Assembly: GCA_029251265.1 (NCBI GenBank)
Contig: JAQXDR010000085.1
Coordinates: 1 to 51,278 of the forward strand
Direction: 5' to 3'
From: Pseudoprimorskyibacter sp.
Lineage (GTDB): Bacteria > Pseudomonadota > Alphaproteobacteria > Rhodobacterales > Rhodobacteraceae
Length of the DNA: 51,278 nucleotides
The notes beneath the pieces were generated by a model. The model worked only from the letters and a program-made list of their open reading frames with translations, was not told the DNA's origin and made no database searches. Shown in pieces: positions 1-8,889 of the stretch. How positions within the stretch are numbered: the stretch's first letter is position 1; every line of letters begins with the position of its first letter. Made by a program: the position numbers and the translations under genes.

Positions 1-288
1 GCCGTTCGGGTCGTGCCAATCACGCCAATAGAGGCTACGGAATGGGAAACTTACGCGCGTGGAGAACATGTGTCCATCGAGATCGCAAAGGCAGCTATCG
101 ATGGGGTGAACCATTGGGGCAACGCGGGATTTTCGCGGAATCAACTTGGTGAGGTGTATGCGTACAACATTGTACTGCACCGGGATGCTGCCGGTCCTGT
201 CGAACGTTTTTTCGCGCAAGCATCAGGGGGCAGTACGGACGATACGATTTCGCGCCCGATCTCAAATGGATATTTCTTGATTAGGTGA
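1..288 (+). CDS. Unknown protein, 5' end outside the window
   Basis: The frame is open from base 1 to the TGA at 286-288, so the gene probably begins upstream; the GTG at 13 is only the first possible start inside the window. The visible 95 codons contain no domain I recognise: a mixed, fairly acidic sequence ending in GYFLIR, with no signal peptide or membrane segment. The next reading frame starts 9 bases after the stop, which suggests the two were co-transcribed. Because that neighbour is broken by stops, this gene may also belong to a decaying accessory unit. Function unknown. Confidence 0.4.
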   Translation, partial: AVRVVPITPIEATEWETYARGEHVSIEIAKAAIDGVNHWGNAGFSRNQLGEVYAYNIVLHRDAAGPVERFFAQASGGSTDDTISRPISNGYFLIR

Positions 289-297
289 CCTAAAGCG

Positions 298-1521
298 ATG
301 GAAGACAAGTTTAATTTATCCGAACAAGCACTCCATGCACAGCTCGCGAACACGGCGTATCGTTCCAACTTTGACAACGATGAAGAAGCGACGAGCGGGA
401 ACCCGCCTCTGGACCAATCCATCCACGATCGTTTCGAAGTCGAAACGCATTACGCGGATCAAGGAGACGTCGTCTATTCGTTCACCGATCGCAGTAGCGG
501 GGATATGTATGTTGTCGGACGAGGTGCAGACGATACCCCTGGTGATCCCGGATACACGGAGAATTCTCAACTCGATGACTGGGGACAATACCCAGGCATT
601 GGATTGGGGACGGGGACGGGGACGACATTGGGTCGTCAAATGGCAGATGTGGCAACCGACATTTATGAAGCAACCGGGCAACGGGTCACCACCGTGGGCC
701 ACTCCTACGGGGGCCGTGGTGCGCAGGAGGCGGCGATATGGGCACCCGACGCGATTAAGCAAGCAACGAATGTACAAAGTCCATCGACGGTCGAGTTGGC
801 CGGGACCAACATCACGGCACTTGGCGCCCAATCCCTTCATAACCATTTCGATGGGGCGCCGTCCGTTCAGGTCAATCGCATCACAGCCAGTTTCTATGAA
901 GCAAATGCCATGGGCGCGGTGCAACGCCTATTGGACAATGTGGGGGATGCAATCCGTCTCCCAAACGATATTGCGATTCCTGTTGGCGAACACAGCGCAG
1001 CCGAGGTGCATCAGTACCACTTGTCGGGAGGGCGTAGTGTTTATCAAACCCCTCCTGTGTATGTGGAAGACGATGGCGTTCCAGACGGCACGCCGACGAC
1101 CGGACATGGCACGAATGCCGTCTATCACAATGACGATAACACTGGCCTTAGGGTTTGAACCGAAGTTGTCTATGGCGAAATTGGCAACCTGCAAGGGGCT
1201 ACAACAACTACTGTTCTAACGAGCAACCCAACAACCGGCACGCAGAGCGACCTACTGCGTGGCAATTTTTATGCCGCCGGCCCCGTAGAAGTCGGTCATG
1301 AACTCAACGGATTGGACTAACTGTCCGAAATAGCGGCATTGCAGAACCAGCCGGTTAGCGACGCGCTTGCCGAAGTTGCGGGGCGCGCCGGCCAAACCTT
1401 CGGCCCACCAGCTCCTTCTGGCGGCAATAGCAGTTCCTGCGGCAGCCGTGACCGTGTGAACGGCGCTCCGCTTACGGTGATGAAGGCCCTTTTGTTAATT
1501 TTTTCAACTCAAACTGTGTAA
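298..1521 (+). pseudogene. Lipase-like alpha/beta hydrolase gene with two in-frame stops
   Basis: An ATG at 298 opens 286 codons ending at a TGA (1156-1158). The product has the nucleophile-elbow motif VGHSYGG with the serine near residue 136, as in alpha/beta hydrolases and class 3 lipases. It is rich in Asp, Gly and Thr, like secreted proteins of marine bacteria, but has no N-terminal signal peptide. The same frame stays open after the TGA for 53 codons to a TAA (1318-1320), then for 66 more to a TAA at 1519-1521. The readthrough product is coding-like (for example GNFYAAGPVEVGHELNGLD). I read this as one longer gene truncated by nonsense mutations; the 286-residue part could still be made. 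A run of three GGGGAC hexamers encodes a Gly-Thr repeat near 605-622. Substrate unknown. Confidence 0.55.
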
Positions 1522-1708
1522 CCGTCCAAGGTGTGCCAATAATTATTATACACCCGCCATATGAGGCCAAGAAACTGGATTCTCAGGCATGCTCCGTTAG
1601 GTTGAGCAGCATACCTAGCAGAGCAAAAACAAGTTAATGACGGAATAGAGAAATGGGCGACGAGACCACTCCCACCGAGCAACCAACTCTCACATATGGC
1701 GACATCCA

Positions 1709-1948
1709 CCCATTCAAATTGGACAAAACCAACTTGCCCTGATGTGCCATCCGCCACTAATCCCGCTCAGTGCAGGGCATCACCCCATACCGCTTGGCAA
1801 CCGCGTTGACCGGCTCACCTTGAATCAACATCTCCGCCACGATCCGAGCCTTCAAATCAGGCGGCCAATTCCGCTTATCGTCCACCCGTTGCAGCACCCT
1901 TGCCAGAAGCGCGCTTGTCGCTCCCAGACAGACACTCCCACACATCAA
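1709..1948 (-). mobile_element. IS66-type orfA (TnpA) relic
   Basis: On the minus strand 63 codons run from 1948 to a TAG at 1757-1759. They contain a helix-turn-helix that resembles the small IS66 orfA protein (NWPPDLKARIVAEMLIQGEP, then VNAVAKRYG). The same frame continues past the TAG as WRMAHQGKLVLSNLNG, which matches the following conserved block of that family (WRRMAREGKLVLP-like). The relic is therefore one orfA frame with an internal amber codon and ragged ends. The partner genes (orfB, the large DDE transposase) are not visible, so it cannot move by itself. It marks a past insertion in this decayed stretch. The family assignment is from memory of the motif. Confidence 0.65.
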
Positions 1949-2023
1949 AGAAACCTCTTAATCGCAGATCACGCATTATGTCGTAAGTGTGGGGTGGAAA
2001 CACCTATTACACACTTTCTGCGC

Positions 2024-2644
2024 TTAGCTCCAAGAATAGTTAAAACTAATGGAAATACGATTATCATCGGTCGTGTTCATAGGAACCTCGTGACGCAGCC
2101 AGCTTTCCCATAGCAAAACGTCACCGACTTTTGGGGTCTCATAATGAAATGTATGCAATGCCTTCGGCGCTGTCTTAAGTCGAGGAGGCGCCGCCATCAT
2201 CATCGTGAGGCGGGGATCCTCAAACTTTATAGCGCTCGCACCATCTGGCATTGCGACATAAGCCGTTCCTGAAATGACAGAATGTGGGTGAATATGGGCG
2301 GAATGGCTGCCGCCTTCAGGCAATATATTGATCCATATATCTTCAAGTTTCAGCGCTCGGTCATCCAGATCTAAATGTAGCTGCTTGGCAAATGCGGCGA
2401 CATGCGCATCCAGCACACTTCTTAGATCGGCAAAGACAGGAATGCGCCAAGGCAGATCTGTGATTGAAGCGTAACTTGTATACCCAAAATACCCATTTTC
2501 CTCGCACCAATCCTGACCTGCTTCATCGTCGCCAGCAATGACGAGGCAGGTGTGTTCAAGATCCCTGATATCAACAGCTGGACCGTATTCTGACAGCTCT
2601 GCGCGATAAAGATTGGTGACAAATAGTGGTGAAATCTCTGACAT
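2024..2644 (-). CDS. 2OG-Fe(II) oxygenase-like protein (TIGR02466 type)
   Basis: The 206-residue product resembles the TIGR02466/PF13759 family of putative 2-oxoglutarate and iron-dependent oxygenases. The candidate iron ligands are in the HSAHIHPHS motif (His117 and His119 by my count) followed by SGTAYV, and His185 in WLRHEVPMN. Arg196 in NRISISFNY is the likely 2-oxoglutarate contact. Length fits the family, which runs around 200 residues. There is no signal peptide. The start ATG at 2644 has only a weak ribosome site. Substrate unknown; relatives often lie near sulfotransferase or tetratricopeptide genes, but here the neighbours are decayed mobile DNA. The gene itself looks intact. Confidence 0.75.
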   Translation of the reverse strand: MSEISPLFVTNLYRAELSEYGPAVDIRDLEHTCLVIAGDDEAGQDWCEENGYFGYTSYASITDLPWRIPVFADLRSVLDAHVAAFAKQLHLDLDDRALKLEDIWINILPEGGSHSAHIHPHSVISGTAYVAMPDGASAIKFEDPRLTMMMAAPPRLKTAPKALHTFHYETPKVGDVLLWESWLRHEVPMNTTDDNRISISFNYSWS

Positions 2645-3262
2645 GTTTCACACATAACAATGTCGCGTCAAAGATGCGAGAGGCTGCGTGACAGGCTGCC
2701 AGATAAAATACAGTCCTGTTTCAAGCAGGCTCCAACACTAAGAGAATATAGTCAGGTTGCAGGCCATACGACACCTGCTGGGCAGGAAGAACGCCAAAGC
2801 CAAGATCAACGAAATTGACGACAATCAATCGTCAGCCTTGGCTTAGCCGTTTCGGGATTAAACTCTGGCAGATAGCCGTCACGGCCCCGATGGTGCGTGC
2901 CGTCCTTACCGCCATCCGTCGACTGCGAGCGCCACCGCTATGCACTTGACGATCAATCAGGTCCAAACTGAACGAAAGCGGCTCGATGGTTGTGTCTTGA
3001 TGCTACCCAAATGGACCAAAACCCAAGAAAGGCTCGAAATATGCACTTGTGGACCCCTCAAAATCGATAATCGTGCCGCCGACACCACCATCACAGTTGA
3101 AAGCGCTCAAGAAAACGATCGACCTTGTCACAATGCAAAGTTACTTGGAAAATATCGGGTCAGTTGGGTCGTCACCTGGGGAATGTCGCTTGAGAGCATC
3201 CCTGATGAAATGGGTTATTTCACGATGCGACAACTGCTAGATTTTGATGTGCCCCTAGTTTC
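2645..3262. other. Gene-poor stretch, no supported gene
   Basis: This 618-base stretch lies between the oxygenase gene and a transposase tail. Short open frames occur on both strands (for example plus 2940-3266, and a minus-strand run near 2817-2930), but they overlap one another, lack ribosome sites and match nothing I recognise. It is best read as the debris of former insertions. Confidence 0.4.
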
Positions 3263-3358
3263 CTAGACACCTGCCTCATTCATTTTCTGCTGTTTCATTG
3301 CATAGTCAACCGGTGACAGGTCCACTTTTTCTTCTTTGAAGCGCATGAGGCCGTGGTT
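3263..3358 (-). mobile_element. Transposase C-terminal tail, probably IS3-type OrfB
   Basis: The minus strand keeps 31 codons open from an in-frame TAA (3359-3361) to a TAG (3263-3265). The end, SPVDYAMKQQKMNEAGV, looks like the C-terminus of IS3-family OrfB transposases, which typically close with an SPVDYE-like motif and a short Lys/Gln tail. The catalytic DDE core is missing. The family call rests on this short motif only. Confidence 0.35.
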
Positions 3359-3451
3359 TTACTCTATTGATGGTAACATATTTTCTATTCCGGTTGAGGA
3401 CATACCGCTGATCGATGCAAGTTTGAGAGGCCGATTTTTACGAGCTGTCGC

Positions 3452-3778
3452 TTAATCAAAAAACGGGGTCATCTGGGCAACAATGACTGCGTTTTCGGCA
3501 AGGGCGCGATCCATCAGGTTTTGCTCTTCTGATGTGATCTCGTGACCCTCTGCGCGACGATCGTCTGGTGTGCCGTAGCCTGTCACATCCAACGGCGCGA
3601 GATCGGCCTGTTTGAGGATCGCAACAGTTTCCCGCACGGCTTCAGCCTCGTCCACGCCACTGGCATAACACATCAGGGCTGCGCCGGTTGCCTTTTTGGG
3701 AAGACCATCATCTGCCTTGCGTCCAACCTCGACCAACAAAGTGTAAATCTGATGTGGTTTTTTTGGTTTCTCGGCCAT
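3452..3778 (-). CDS. Conserved-looking small protein of unknown function
   Basis: A 108-residue soluble, acidic protein beginning MAEKPKKPHQIYTLLVEVGR. I chose the ATG at 3778 because an AAAGGG ribosome site lies about 5 bases upstream; a start 57 bases earlier would add a tail with no such site. The sequence has an alpha/beta feel, with a repeated AEAVRETVAILKQADL-type helix, and no membrane segment. I do not recognise a family. The gene lies between decayed mobile DNA and a GlsB-type membrane protein gene on the same strand, with about 100 bases between them, so it probably has its own promoter. Confidence 0.6.
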   Translation of the reverse strand: MAEKPKKPHQIYTLLVEVGRKADDGLPKKATGAALMCYASGVDEAEAVRETVAILKQADLAPLDVTGYGTPDDRRAEGHEITSEEQNLMDRALAENAVIVAQMTPFFD

Positions 3779-3879
3779 AAGCAACCCTTTATCACAATCA
3801 TGTCTCAACGGGACGCAAGTGAATGTCCCTGACACTCCCTACAGAGCCGCCAGGCCGCCAAAGGCCCTTAGCCAAGGTC

Positions 3880-4119
3880 CTAGCTGCGGGTCTTGCGTCC
3901 GACCCAAATCAACAGGCACGCCCCAGCCACGCCTGCAATTAAGGTACCGATAACGCCATATGCGGCCAATCCAACAAACGCACCAAGGAAGTTGGCGACG
4001 AACGCCCCTACTATACCTAACAGAATATTCATGAATATTCCGGTGTTCGTCTTCATAATCCCGCTGGCGATCCAGCCCGCGAAACCACCAATGATAATCG
4101 ATCCCAAAAGCGCAAACAT
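3880..4119 (-). CDS. GlsB/YeaQ/YmgE family stress-response membrane protein
   Basis: A 79-residue, almost wholly hydrophobic protein with three membrane segments and the glycine-rich pattern of the transglycosylase-associated (GlsB/YeaQ/YmgE) family: GGFAGWIASGIM near the start, then NILLGIVGAFVANFLG and GVIGTLIAGVAGACLLIW. The length is typical for the family. Members are inner-membrane proteins often induced by stress; the exact activity is not known. The gene stands alone, with dapD downstream of its upstream neighbour on the same strand but about 80 bases apart. Confidence 0.85.
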   Translation of the reverse strand: MFALLGSIIIGGFAGWIASGIMKTNTGIFMNILLGIVGAFVANFLGAFVGLAAYGVIGTLIAGVAGACLLIWVGRKTRS

Positions 4120-4199
4120 GACGGCTCGTATCCTGTATTGTTATCCTGACCTTGAAATGGGGACCCTGGGGTCCTCATTCAATAAAAGGGTGCCCATTA

Positions 4200-5027
4200 T
4201 CAATCGCGGAGCAACTCGTTTATCCCAGTTTTGGACCGCGTTCTTTCGTCCACGCGCTTCACAATAACCGCACAATATAAATTGATCCCGTTCTTGGACG
4301 GCATGGAGCCTGCGACAACCACGGAATAAGGCGGAACCTCTCCATACATGACCTCACCAGTGTCACGATCTACAATCTTGGTGGATTGACCGATAAAGAC
4401 ACCCATGCCCAGCACCGATCCCTCACGAATGATACACCCCTCGACCACTTCGGAACGTGCCCCGATAAAGCAGTTGTCTTCAATGATTGTAGGGCCCGCC
4501 TGCATCGGCTCCAAAACCCCACCAATGCCGACCCCACCGGAAAGATGGACATTCTTACCGATCTGCGCGCAAGAACCGACCGTGGCCCAGGTATCGACCA
4601 TGGTGCCACTGTCCACATAGGCCCCGAGATTGACAAAGGATGGCATCAGTACCACGCCGGGCGCGATATAGGCCGATTTACGCACAACACAGTTCGGCAC
4701 GGCGCGAAAGCCTGCCTCTTGCCACTGCGCGTCACCCCAATCTTTCCATTTGCTATCGACCTTGTCCCACCATGCACCACCCTGAGGGCTGCCTGACTGC
4801 TGCTCCATGTCTTTGAGGCGAAACCCCAAAAGTACAGCCTTCTTGGCCCATTGGTTCACATGCCAGCTGCCACTGTCCTGACGTTCGGCCACACGCAACG
4901 TGCCACCATCCAGTGCCGCCAGCGTGTGCTCGATGGCATCGCGGGTTTCACCTTTGGTGGCGGGTGTGATCTGGTCACGGGCGTCCCAGGCGGCTTCAAT
5001 TGCGGCTTCAAGCTGTGCATTCGACAT
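4200..5027 (-). CDS. dapD: Tetrahydrodipicolinate N-succinyltransferase
   Basis: DapD transfers succinyl from succinyl-CoA to tetrahydrodipicolinate in the succinylase branch of lysine and diaminopimelate synthesis, in the cytoplasm. The 275-residue product (ATG 5027, AAGGA ribosome site about 8 bases upstream) matches the family length. Its C-terminal half is a left-handed beta-helix of hexapeptide repeats ([19 protein letters not shown], then [20 protein letters not shown], then [19 protein letters not shown]). An upstream in-frame ATG at 5084 would add 19 unlikely residues. The other branch enzymes asd and lysA lie elsewhere in this window, so the pathway is not clustered. A strong inverted repeat separates it from the dehydratase gene upstream. 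Confidence 0.95.
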   Translation of the reverse strand: MSNAQLEAAIEAAWDARDQITPATKGETRDAIEHTLAALDGGTLRVAERQDSGSWHVNQWAKKAVLLGFRLKDMEQQSGSPQGGAWWDKVDSKWKDWGDAQWQEAGFRAVPNCVVRKSAYIAPGVVLMPSFVNLGAYVDSGTMVDTWATVGSCAQIGKNVHLSGGVGIGGVLEPMQAGPTIIEDNCFIGARSEVVEGCIIREGSVLGMGVFIGQSTKIVDRDTGEVMYGEVPPYSVVVAGSMPSKNGINLYCAVIVKRVDERTRSKTGINELLRD

Positions 5028-5113
5028 AGGTTGCGTCCTTAAATTGGCGGGTCGTGGCATCTCAGCTTCCTTTAACGGCAGCACACGGTCGGGGCAATGG
5101 GCAGGCGCAAGAT

Positions 5114-5150
5114 TGCAACACGTCAGGGCCTCGAACCCTGTCGTGTTGCA
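5114..5150. terminator. Long inverted repeat, probable terminator
   Basis: TGCAACACGTCAGGG and CCCTGTCGTGTTGCA form 15-base arms with one mismatch around a 7-base loop. It lies between the end of the dehydratase gene and the start of dapD on the minus strand. No T-run follows on either side, so it could act as an attenuating hairpin or RNA-stabilising structure instead of a classic intrinsic terminator. Confidence 0.5.
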
Positions 5151-5194
5151 GGTGCATCCAACATCCGGCCCAAATGCAACCGGAGGGCATCACA

Positions 5195-6115
5195 TCATCC
5201 AACCGGGTCGGGAGCTATATTTCCACCACAGACCAACACAGCAATTTTTTCACCCCGCGCAGGTTTGTAGGCACCACCTGTAAGCGCGGCCAGCGCACAT
5301 GCACCAGCCGGTTCAACCAAAAGGCGATGCGCTTGCCATAATCGCGTCTGAGCATCGACAATAGCCTCATCCGGGACCGTTACACAGGCAATATCCTGCT
5401 GCTGTGCCAGCTCAAAGCAGATTTTCCCAATCCGTCGTGCGCCCAGAGCATTCGCCGCCACCCCGCTCACAGCTACATCTACCGGAGTGCCCGAGTGACG
5501 TGCCTGAGCCAACGCGCAAGAGGTCTCGGGCTCGACCGCAATGATCTTGCGTGCGCCCTGCGCCCAAGCCATGGCTCCAGCGATCAGCCCTCCGCCTCCG
5601 ACAGCGATAAAAACGGTGTGGTCAGCCAGACCCTGAGCGTCCCATTCAGCCAGCACTGTCCCCTGGCCTACCACTGTAGCAGAGGCATCGTAGGCGTGCA
5701 CCTGCATCGCGCCACTGGATGCCTCGTGCGACTGCGCCTGAGCCATTGCATCCGCGTATTCGCCAGGCACAACTGTCAGATCTGCTCCTGTCCGTTCAAT
5801 CAACGCAATCTTTGCCGGTCCTGCTAGTTCAGGAACAAAGATCGAGGCACGGTGCCCCAAAGAGCGGGCTGCATAGGCAACGGCTGCGCCATGATTCCCC
5901 CCCGAAGCTGCGACAACACCAGCTGCCGGAACATTTGTTGACAACAATGTGTTGAACGCACCCCGTGCCTTGAAACTGCCGGTGTGCTGGAGATGCTCGA
6001 GCTTGAGTTCGATGGGAAAATCAAGGCCCAATCCCGAGCTCTGAAAAACTGGAGTTTGCACGACATACTTGGCAATACGGTTGCGCGCGGTGTCAATTTC
6101 GGTTTTCCACTGCAT
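5195..6115 (-). CDS. PLP-dependent serine/threonine dehydratase family enzyme
   Basis: A 306-residue fold-type II PLP enzyme related to threonine/serine dehydratases, which deaminate the amino acid to a 2-oxo acid. The Schiff-base lysine lies in HTGSFKARGA; SGGNHG binds the substrate carboxylate and VGGGGLIAG is the phosphate-binding glycine loop. There is no C-terminal ACT regulatory domain, so it resembles the catabolic or short type more than biosynthetic IlvA. The ATG at 6115 was chosen for its AAGGA site; the frame extends upstream without coding character. It is divergent from the LOG-family gene with only 73 bases between starts, so the promoters must overlap. Substrate (threonine, serine, hydroxyaspartate) cannot be told from sequence. 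Confidence 0.85.
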   Translation of the reverse strand: MQWKTEIDTARNRIAKYVVQTPVFQSSGLGLDFPIELKLEHLQHTGSFKARGAFNTLLSTNVPAAGVVAASGGNHGAAVAYAARSLGHRASIFVPELAGPAKIALIERTGADLTVVPGEYADAMAQAQSHEASSGAMQVHAYDASATVVGQGTVLAEWDAQGLADHTVFIAVGGGGLIAGAMAWAQGARKIIAVEPETSCALAQARHSGTPVDVAVSGVAANALGARRIGKICFELAQQQDIACVTVPDEAIVDAQTRLWQAHRLLVEPAGACALAALTGGAYKPARGEKIAVLVCGGNIAPDPVG

Positions 6116-6188
6116 GGGATCGTTCCTTGGCTCTGGTATGACTGAAGCAGACGCTATAGGCATTGATAAACCGCGACAAGGAGCCCCT

Positions 6189-7034
6189 ATGTCTGATAAT
6201 CGCCGCAGTGCGTTTCGCGATGCCACCGCAGACCATGACGCAGCAGCCCATATCCCCGACACAGCGCAAACGCGCAGTCCCACGCATCGGCTGGCGTTTT
6301 GCGACGAAGACTTTCTGCTGCGCGATGAACTACGGCCTGTTCGACTTCAGCTAGAGCTGTTAAAGCCCGAATTGACGCTGGATGAGGCCGGTGTACAATC
6401 CACCGTTGTCTTGTTTGGTGGTGCACGCATCCCAGAACCGGATACACCAGACGCCGCAGGTTCGACCACACGCACTGACCTGTCGTCATTCTATACAGAG
6501 GCGCGCAGGTTTGCGTCGGAAATCACAAAGCGCGCTTTGGCAAGCGGCAACCGGGACTGGATTGTCACCACCGGTGGTGGACCAGGAGTTATGGAGGCTG
6601 GCAATCGCGGTGCACAAGACGCAGGTGGTGTGTCAATCGGGCTGAATATCGTGCTGCCCCACGAACAGGCGCCAAACGCATATGTGACACCCGAGCTCTG
6701 TTTCAACTTTCACTACTTCGCCGTACGAAAAATCCACTTTCTCATGCGTGCGCGGGTTATATGTGCGTTTCCAGGCGGCTTTGGCACCTTGGATGAATTG
6801 TTCGAGGCTTTAACATTGATCCAAACTGGGCGCATGCAACGCGTTCCTGTACTTTTGTTCGGACGAGATTTTTGGCAAAATATTATAAACTGGGAAGGCC
6901 TGGCCAAAGCGGGAACGATCTCGGACGATGATCTGGATCTTTTTTGCTTTGTCGAAACGGCTCAGGAGGCTCTGGACGCGATCGACGCTTGGGGATCAAC
7001 CGATCGGCGTAGCGATATACCCGGGCGTACTTAA
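6189..7034 (+). CDS. LOG-family protein (TIGR00730-type phosphoribohydrolase)
   Basis: A 281-residue protein with the two LOG signatures: GGGPGVMEAGNRGA around residue 129 and PGGFGTLDELFE around residue 195. LOG proteins cleave nucleoside monophosphates such as cytokinin ribotides to the base and ribose 5-phosphate; many were misnamed lysine decarboxylases. The start at 6189 has an AAGGAG site 6-7 bases upstream. The roughly 80-residue N-terminal extension is longer than in the short LOG proteins, as in the larger TIGR00730 members. Physiological substrate in bacteria is uncertain. It is divergent from the dehydratase and convergent with the nucleotide-sugar dehydratase gene. Confidence 0.85.
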   Translation: MSDNRRSAFRDATADHDAAAHIPDTAQTRSPTHRLAFCDEDFLLRDELRPVRLQLELLKPELTLDEAGVQSTVVLFGGARIPEPDTPDAAGSTTRTDLSSFYTEARRFASEITKRALASGNRDWIVTTGGGPGVMEAGNRGAQDAGGVSIGLNIVLPHEQAPNAYVTPELCFNFHYFAVRKIHFLMRARVICAFPGGFGTLDELFEALTLIQTGRMQRVPVLLFGRDFWQNIINWEGLAKAGTISDDDLDLFCFVETAQEALDAIDAWGSTDRRSDIPGRT

Positions 7035-7050
7035 AGGCCCCGGTTTCAGG

Positions 7051-8889
7051 TCATTCACCAACGCGCACATGCAGACCCTCAGCGGGTCGCTCAACCCAAC
7101 GCTCGATCACCGACAGTAGGGCGGCTTCATTGCGCGTTGAAACAGCTGCTTGCAAATCAGACAGTACGCGCGCCGCAGACAGTTCTGACAGGCTTTCTTC
7201 TTGGGTACGGAATACTTTTGGATGTTGTGTTGGCATCAGTCCTTCGGTCAAACACAGCTCCTCTTGAAGCTTTTCACCCGGACGCAGACCCGTAATCATG
7301 ATTTCTATGTCGCCGTCCGGCGATTGTGCATCTTTCACCTTCAGACCGGCTGACTCAATCATCTTTTGAGCAAGCGTCTTAATACGCATGGGCTCGCCCA
7401 TGTCCAAAACAAACACCTCCCCGCCTTGGGATGTCGCCGCTGCCAATAAGACAAGGCCCGTGGCCTCTTCTACCGTCATAAAGTATCTTTTGACGTTAGG
7501 ATGGGTCACTGTGACCGGACCGCCGCGTGCGATCTGATCTGTGAAAAGCGGCAAAACCGAACCCGATGATCCCAATACATTTCCAAAACGCACGATGGCA
7601 AACTTGGTAGGCCCCGGCCGTGCGGCCAAAGCCTGCACCAACAGTTCCGCCAATCGTTTGGTCGCACCCATGGCATTTGTGGGGCGAACGGCCTTATCCG
7701 ATGAAATCAAAATGAACTGAGCCACACCCGCAGCACGGGCAGCTTGCGCCAAGGTATTGGTGCCTAGGACATTATTAGCCACACCGCTGACGAGGTTTTG
7801 TTGCACAACGCTGACGTGCTTGTAGGCTGCCGCGTGTAGCACGACGTTAATCTTATAGTCCGACATCAAGCTGGACATCGCCTTGCCATCGCAGACCGTT
7901 CCCAGCACCTGAACGATTTCAAGGTCCGGCGCAAGCGACGTCATCATGCGATAGGCTTCAACCAGCGCAAGTTCGGAATGATCCAACAGAACCAATCGGT
8001 CAGGAGAGCTGGCCAAGAGTTGACGGCACAATTCCAGCCCGATCGTTCCACCCGCCCCGGTCACCAAAATATTTTGCGCCCTGAAACCGCTAACCGCCGT
8101 AGGCAAAACCGGATCAAGCGGGGATCTGTTCAGAAATTGGTTATTTGGGGCAATGTTAGAGGTCAAATTATGTTCGTCCATCACGCCGAGGTCCGGCAGA
8201 CCGTGTATGGAACACCCCAAAGTCTCTAGCTCGCGTAATAATTGAATTCGAAAAGCTTGCGACATCGCAGGCATAGCCAAAATGATATGATCGAAAGCCT
8301 TTTTTTGCACCAGCTTCGGAATGTCAGAGCGTGAATGGACATTCAAACCCGTAATAACCGCATTTTGCAATGTCATGTCATCATCGATGTAGGCGACAGG
8401 TACAAATGTGTCCCCCAAACGTAGCTTAGATGCGAGGTATCGCCCGGTTTGACCGGCCCCGTAAATCAACACCCGTTGTGGCCTTGTTGAAATTCGGTTC
8501 ATCCGTTTCAAAAAATATCCCGGCAGTAGCCGTGATCCAGCCAGCGCGCCCCCGCATATCATTAAAAACCCAGTTTCCAGAAGATATACATCGTCGTAGG
8601 CGAGCGGCAAGAGCGCGAGGCAGCCCGCCATAACAAGCATAAAGATAATCAGACGTGTTCGATCGCCGGCCTCGAATTTCAGTGTAGAAACGGTCGAAAA
8701 GCGCGTCACGTAAGAAAGGACGGCTCCCAATACTGCAATGAAAAGTACAAGCCCAAAAGGCACACTGGCTTCGCTAAAAAAAACCGCTGCAAGCAAGCTA
8801 GCCGCGGTTATGGCCCCGTCGAGCAAACAGAACGCTATGTTTTTTTGCGACTTATTTATTGTTTTCAAAGTTCCAAAAGGCATGCGCAC
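7051..8889 (-). CDS. CapD/FlaA1-type membrane nucleotide-sugar dehydratase
   Basis: A 612-residue polysaccharide biosynthesis protein. About four N-terminal membrane segments (residues 20-130) are followed by a first Rossmann-like CoA-binding domain (YGAGQTGRYLASKL) and a C-terminal SDR domain beginning TGAGGTIGLELCR near residue 278. The active-site region SSDKAVRPTNAMGATKR has Met in place of the usual SDR Tyr, as in PglF/FlaA1-type UDP-GlcNAc 4,6-dehydratases. It probably converts UDP-GlcNAc to the 4-keto-6-deoxy sugar for glycan synthesis at the inner membrane. No other glycan genes adjoin it, so it is an orphan. Confidence 0.88.
   Translation of the reverse strand: MRMPFGTLKTINKSQKNIAFCLLDGAITAASLLAAVFFSEASVPFGLVLFIAVLGAVLSYVTRFSTVSTLKFEAGDRTRLIIFMLVMAGCLALLPLAYDDVYLLETGFLMICGGALAGSRLLPGYFLKRMNRISTRPQRVLIYGAGQTGRYLASKLRLGDTFVPVAYIDDDMTLQNAVITGLNVHSRSDIPKLVQKKAFDHIILAMPAMSQAFRIQLLRELETLGCSIHGLPDLGVMDEHNLTSNIAPNNQFLNRSPLDPVLPTAVSGFRAQNILVTGAGGTIGLELCRQLLASSPDRLVLLDHSELALVEAYRMMTSLAPDLEIVQVLGTVCDGKAMSSLMSDYKINVVLHAAAYKHVSVVQQNLVSGVANNVLGTNTLAQAARAAGVAQFILISSDKAVRPTNAMGATKRLAELLVQALAARPGPTKFAIVRFGNVLGSSGSVLPLFTDQIARGGPVTVTHPNVKRYFMTVEEATGLVLLAAATSQGGEVFVLDMGEPMRIKTLAQKMIESAGLKVKDAQSPDGDIEIMITGLRPGEKLQEELCLTEGLMPTQHPKVFRTQEESLSELSAARVLSDLQAAVSTRNEAALLSVIERWVERPAEGLHVRVGE

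Noticed and set aside
1742-2113. Plus-strand open frame over the IS66 relic
   Set aside because: It is the antisense shadow of the orfA relic and the oxygenase gene, with no ribosome site.
2940-3266. 108-codon plus-strand open frame
   Set aside because: It has no recognisable content or ribosome site and ends in a transposase-tail region on the other strand.
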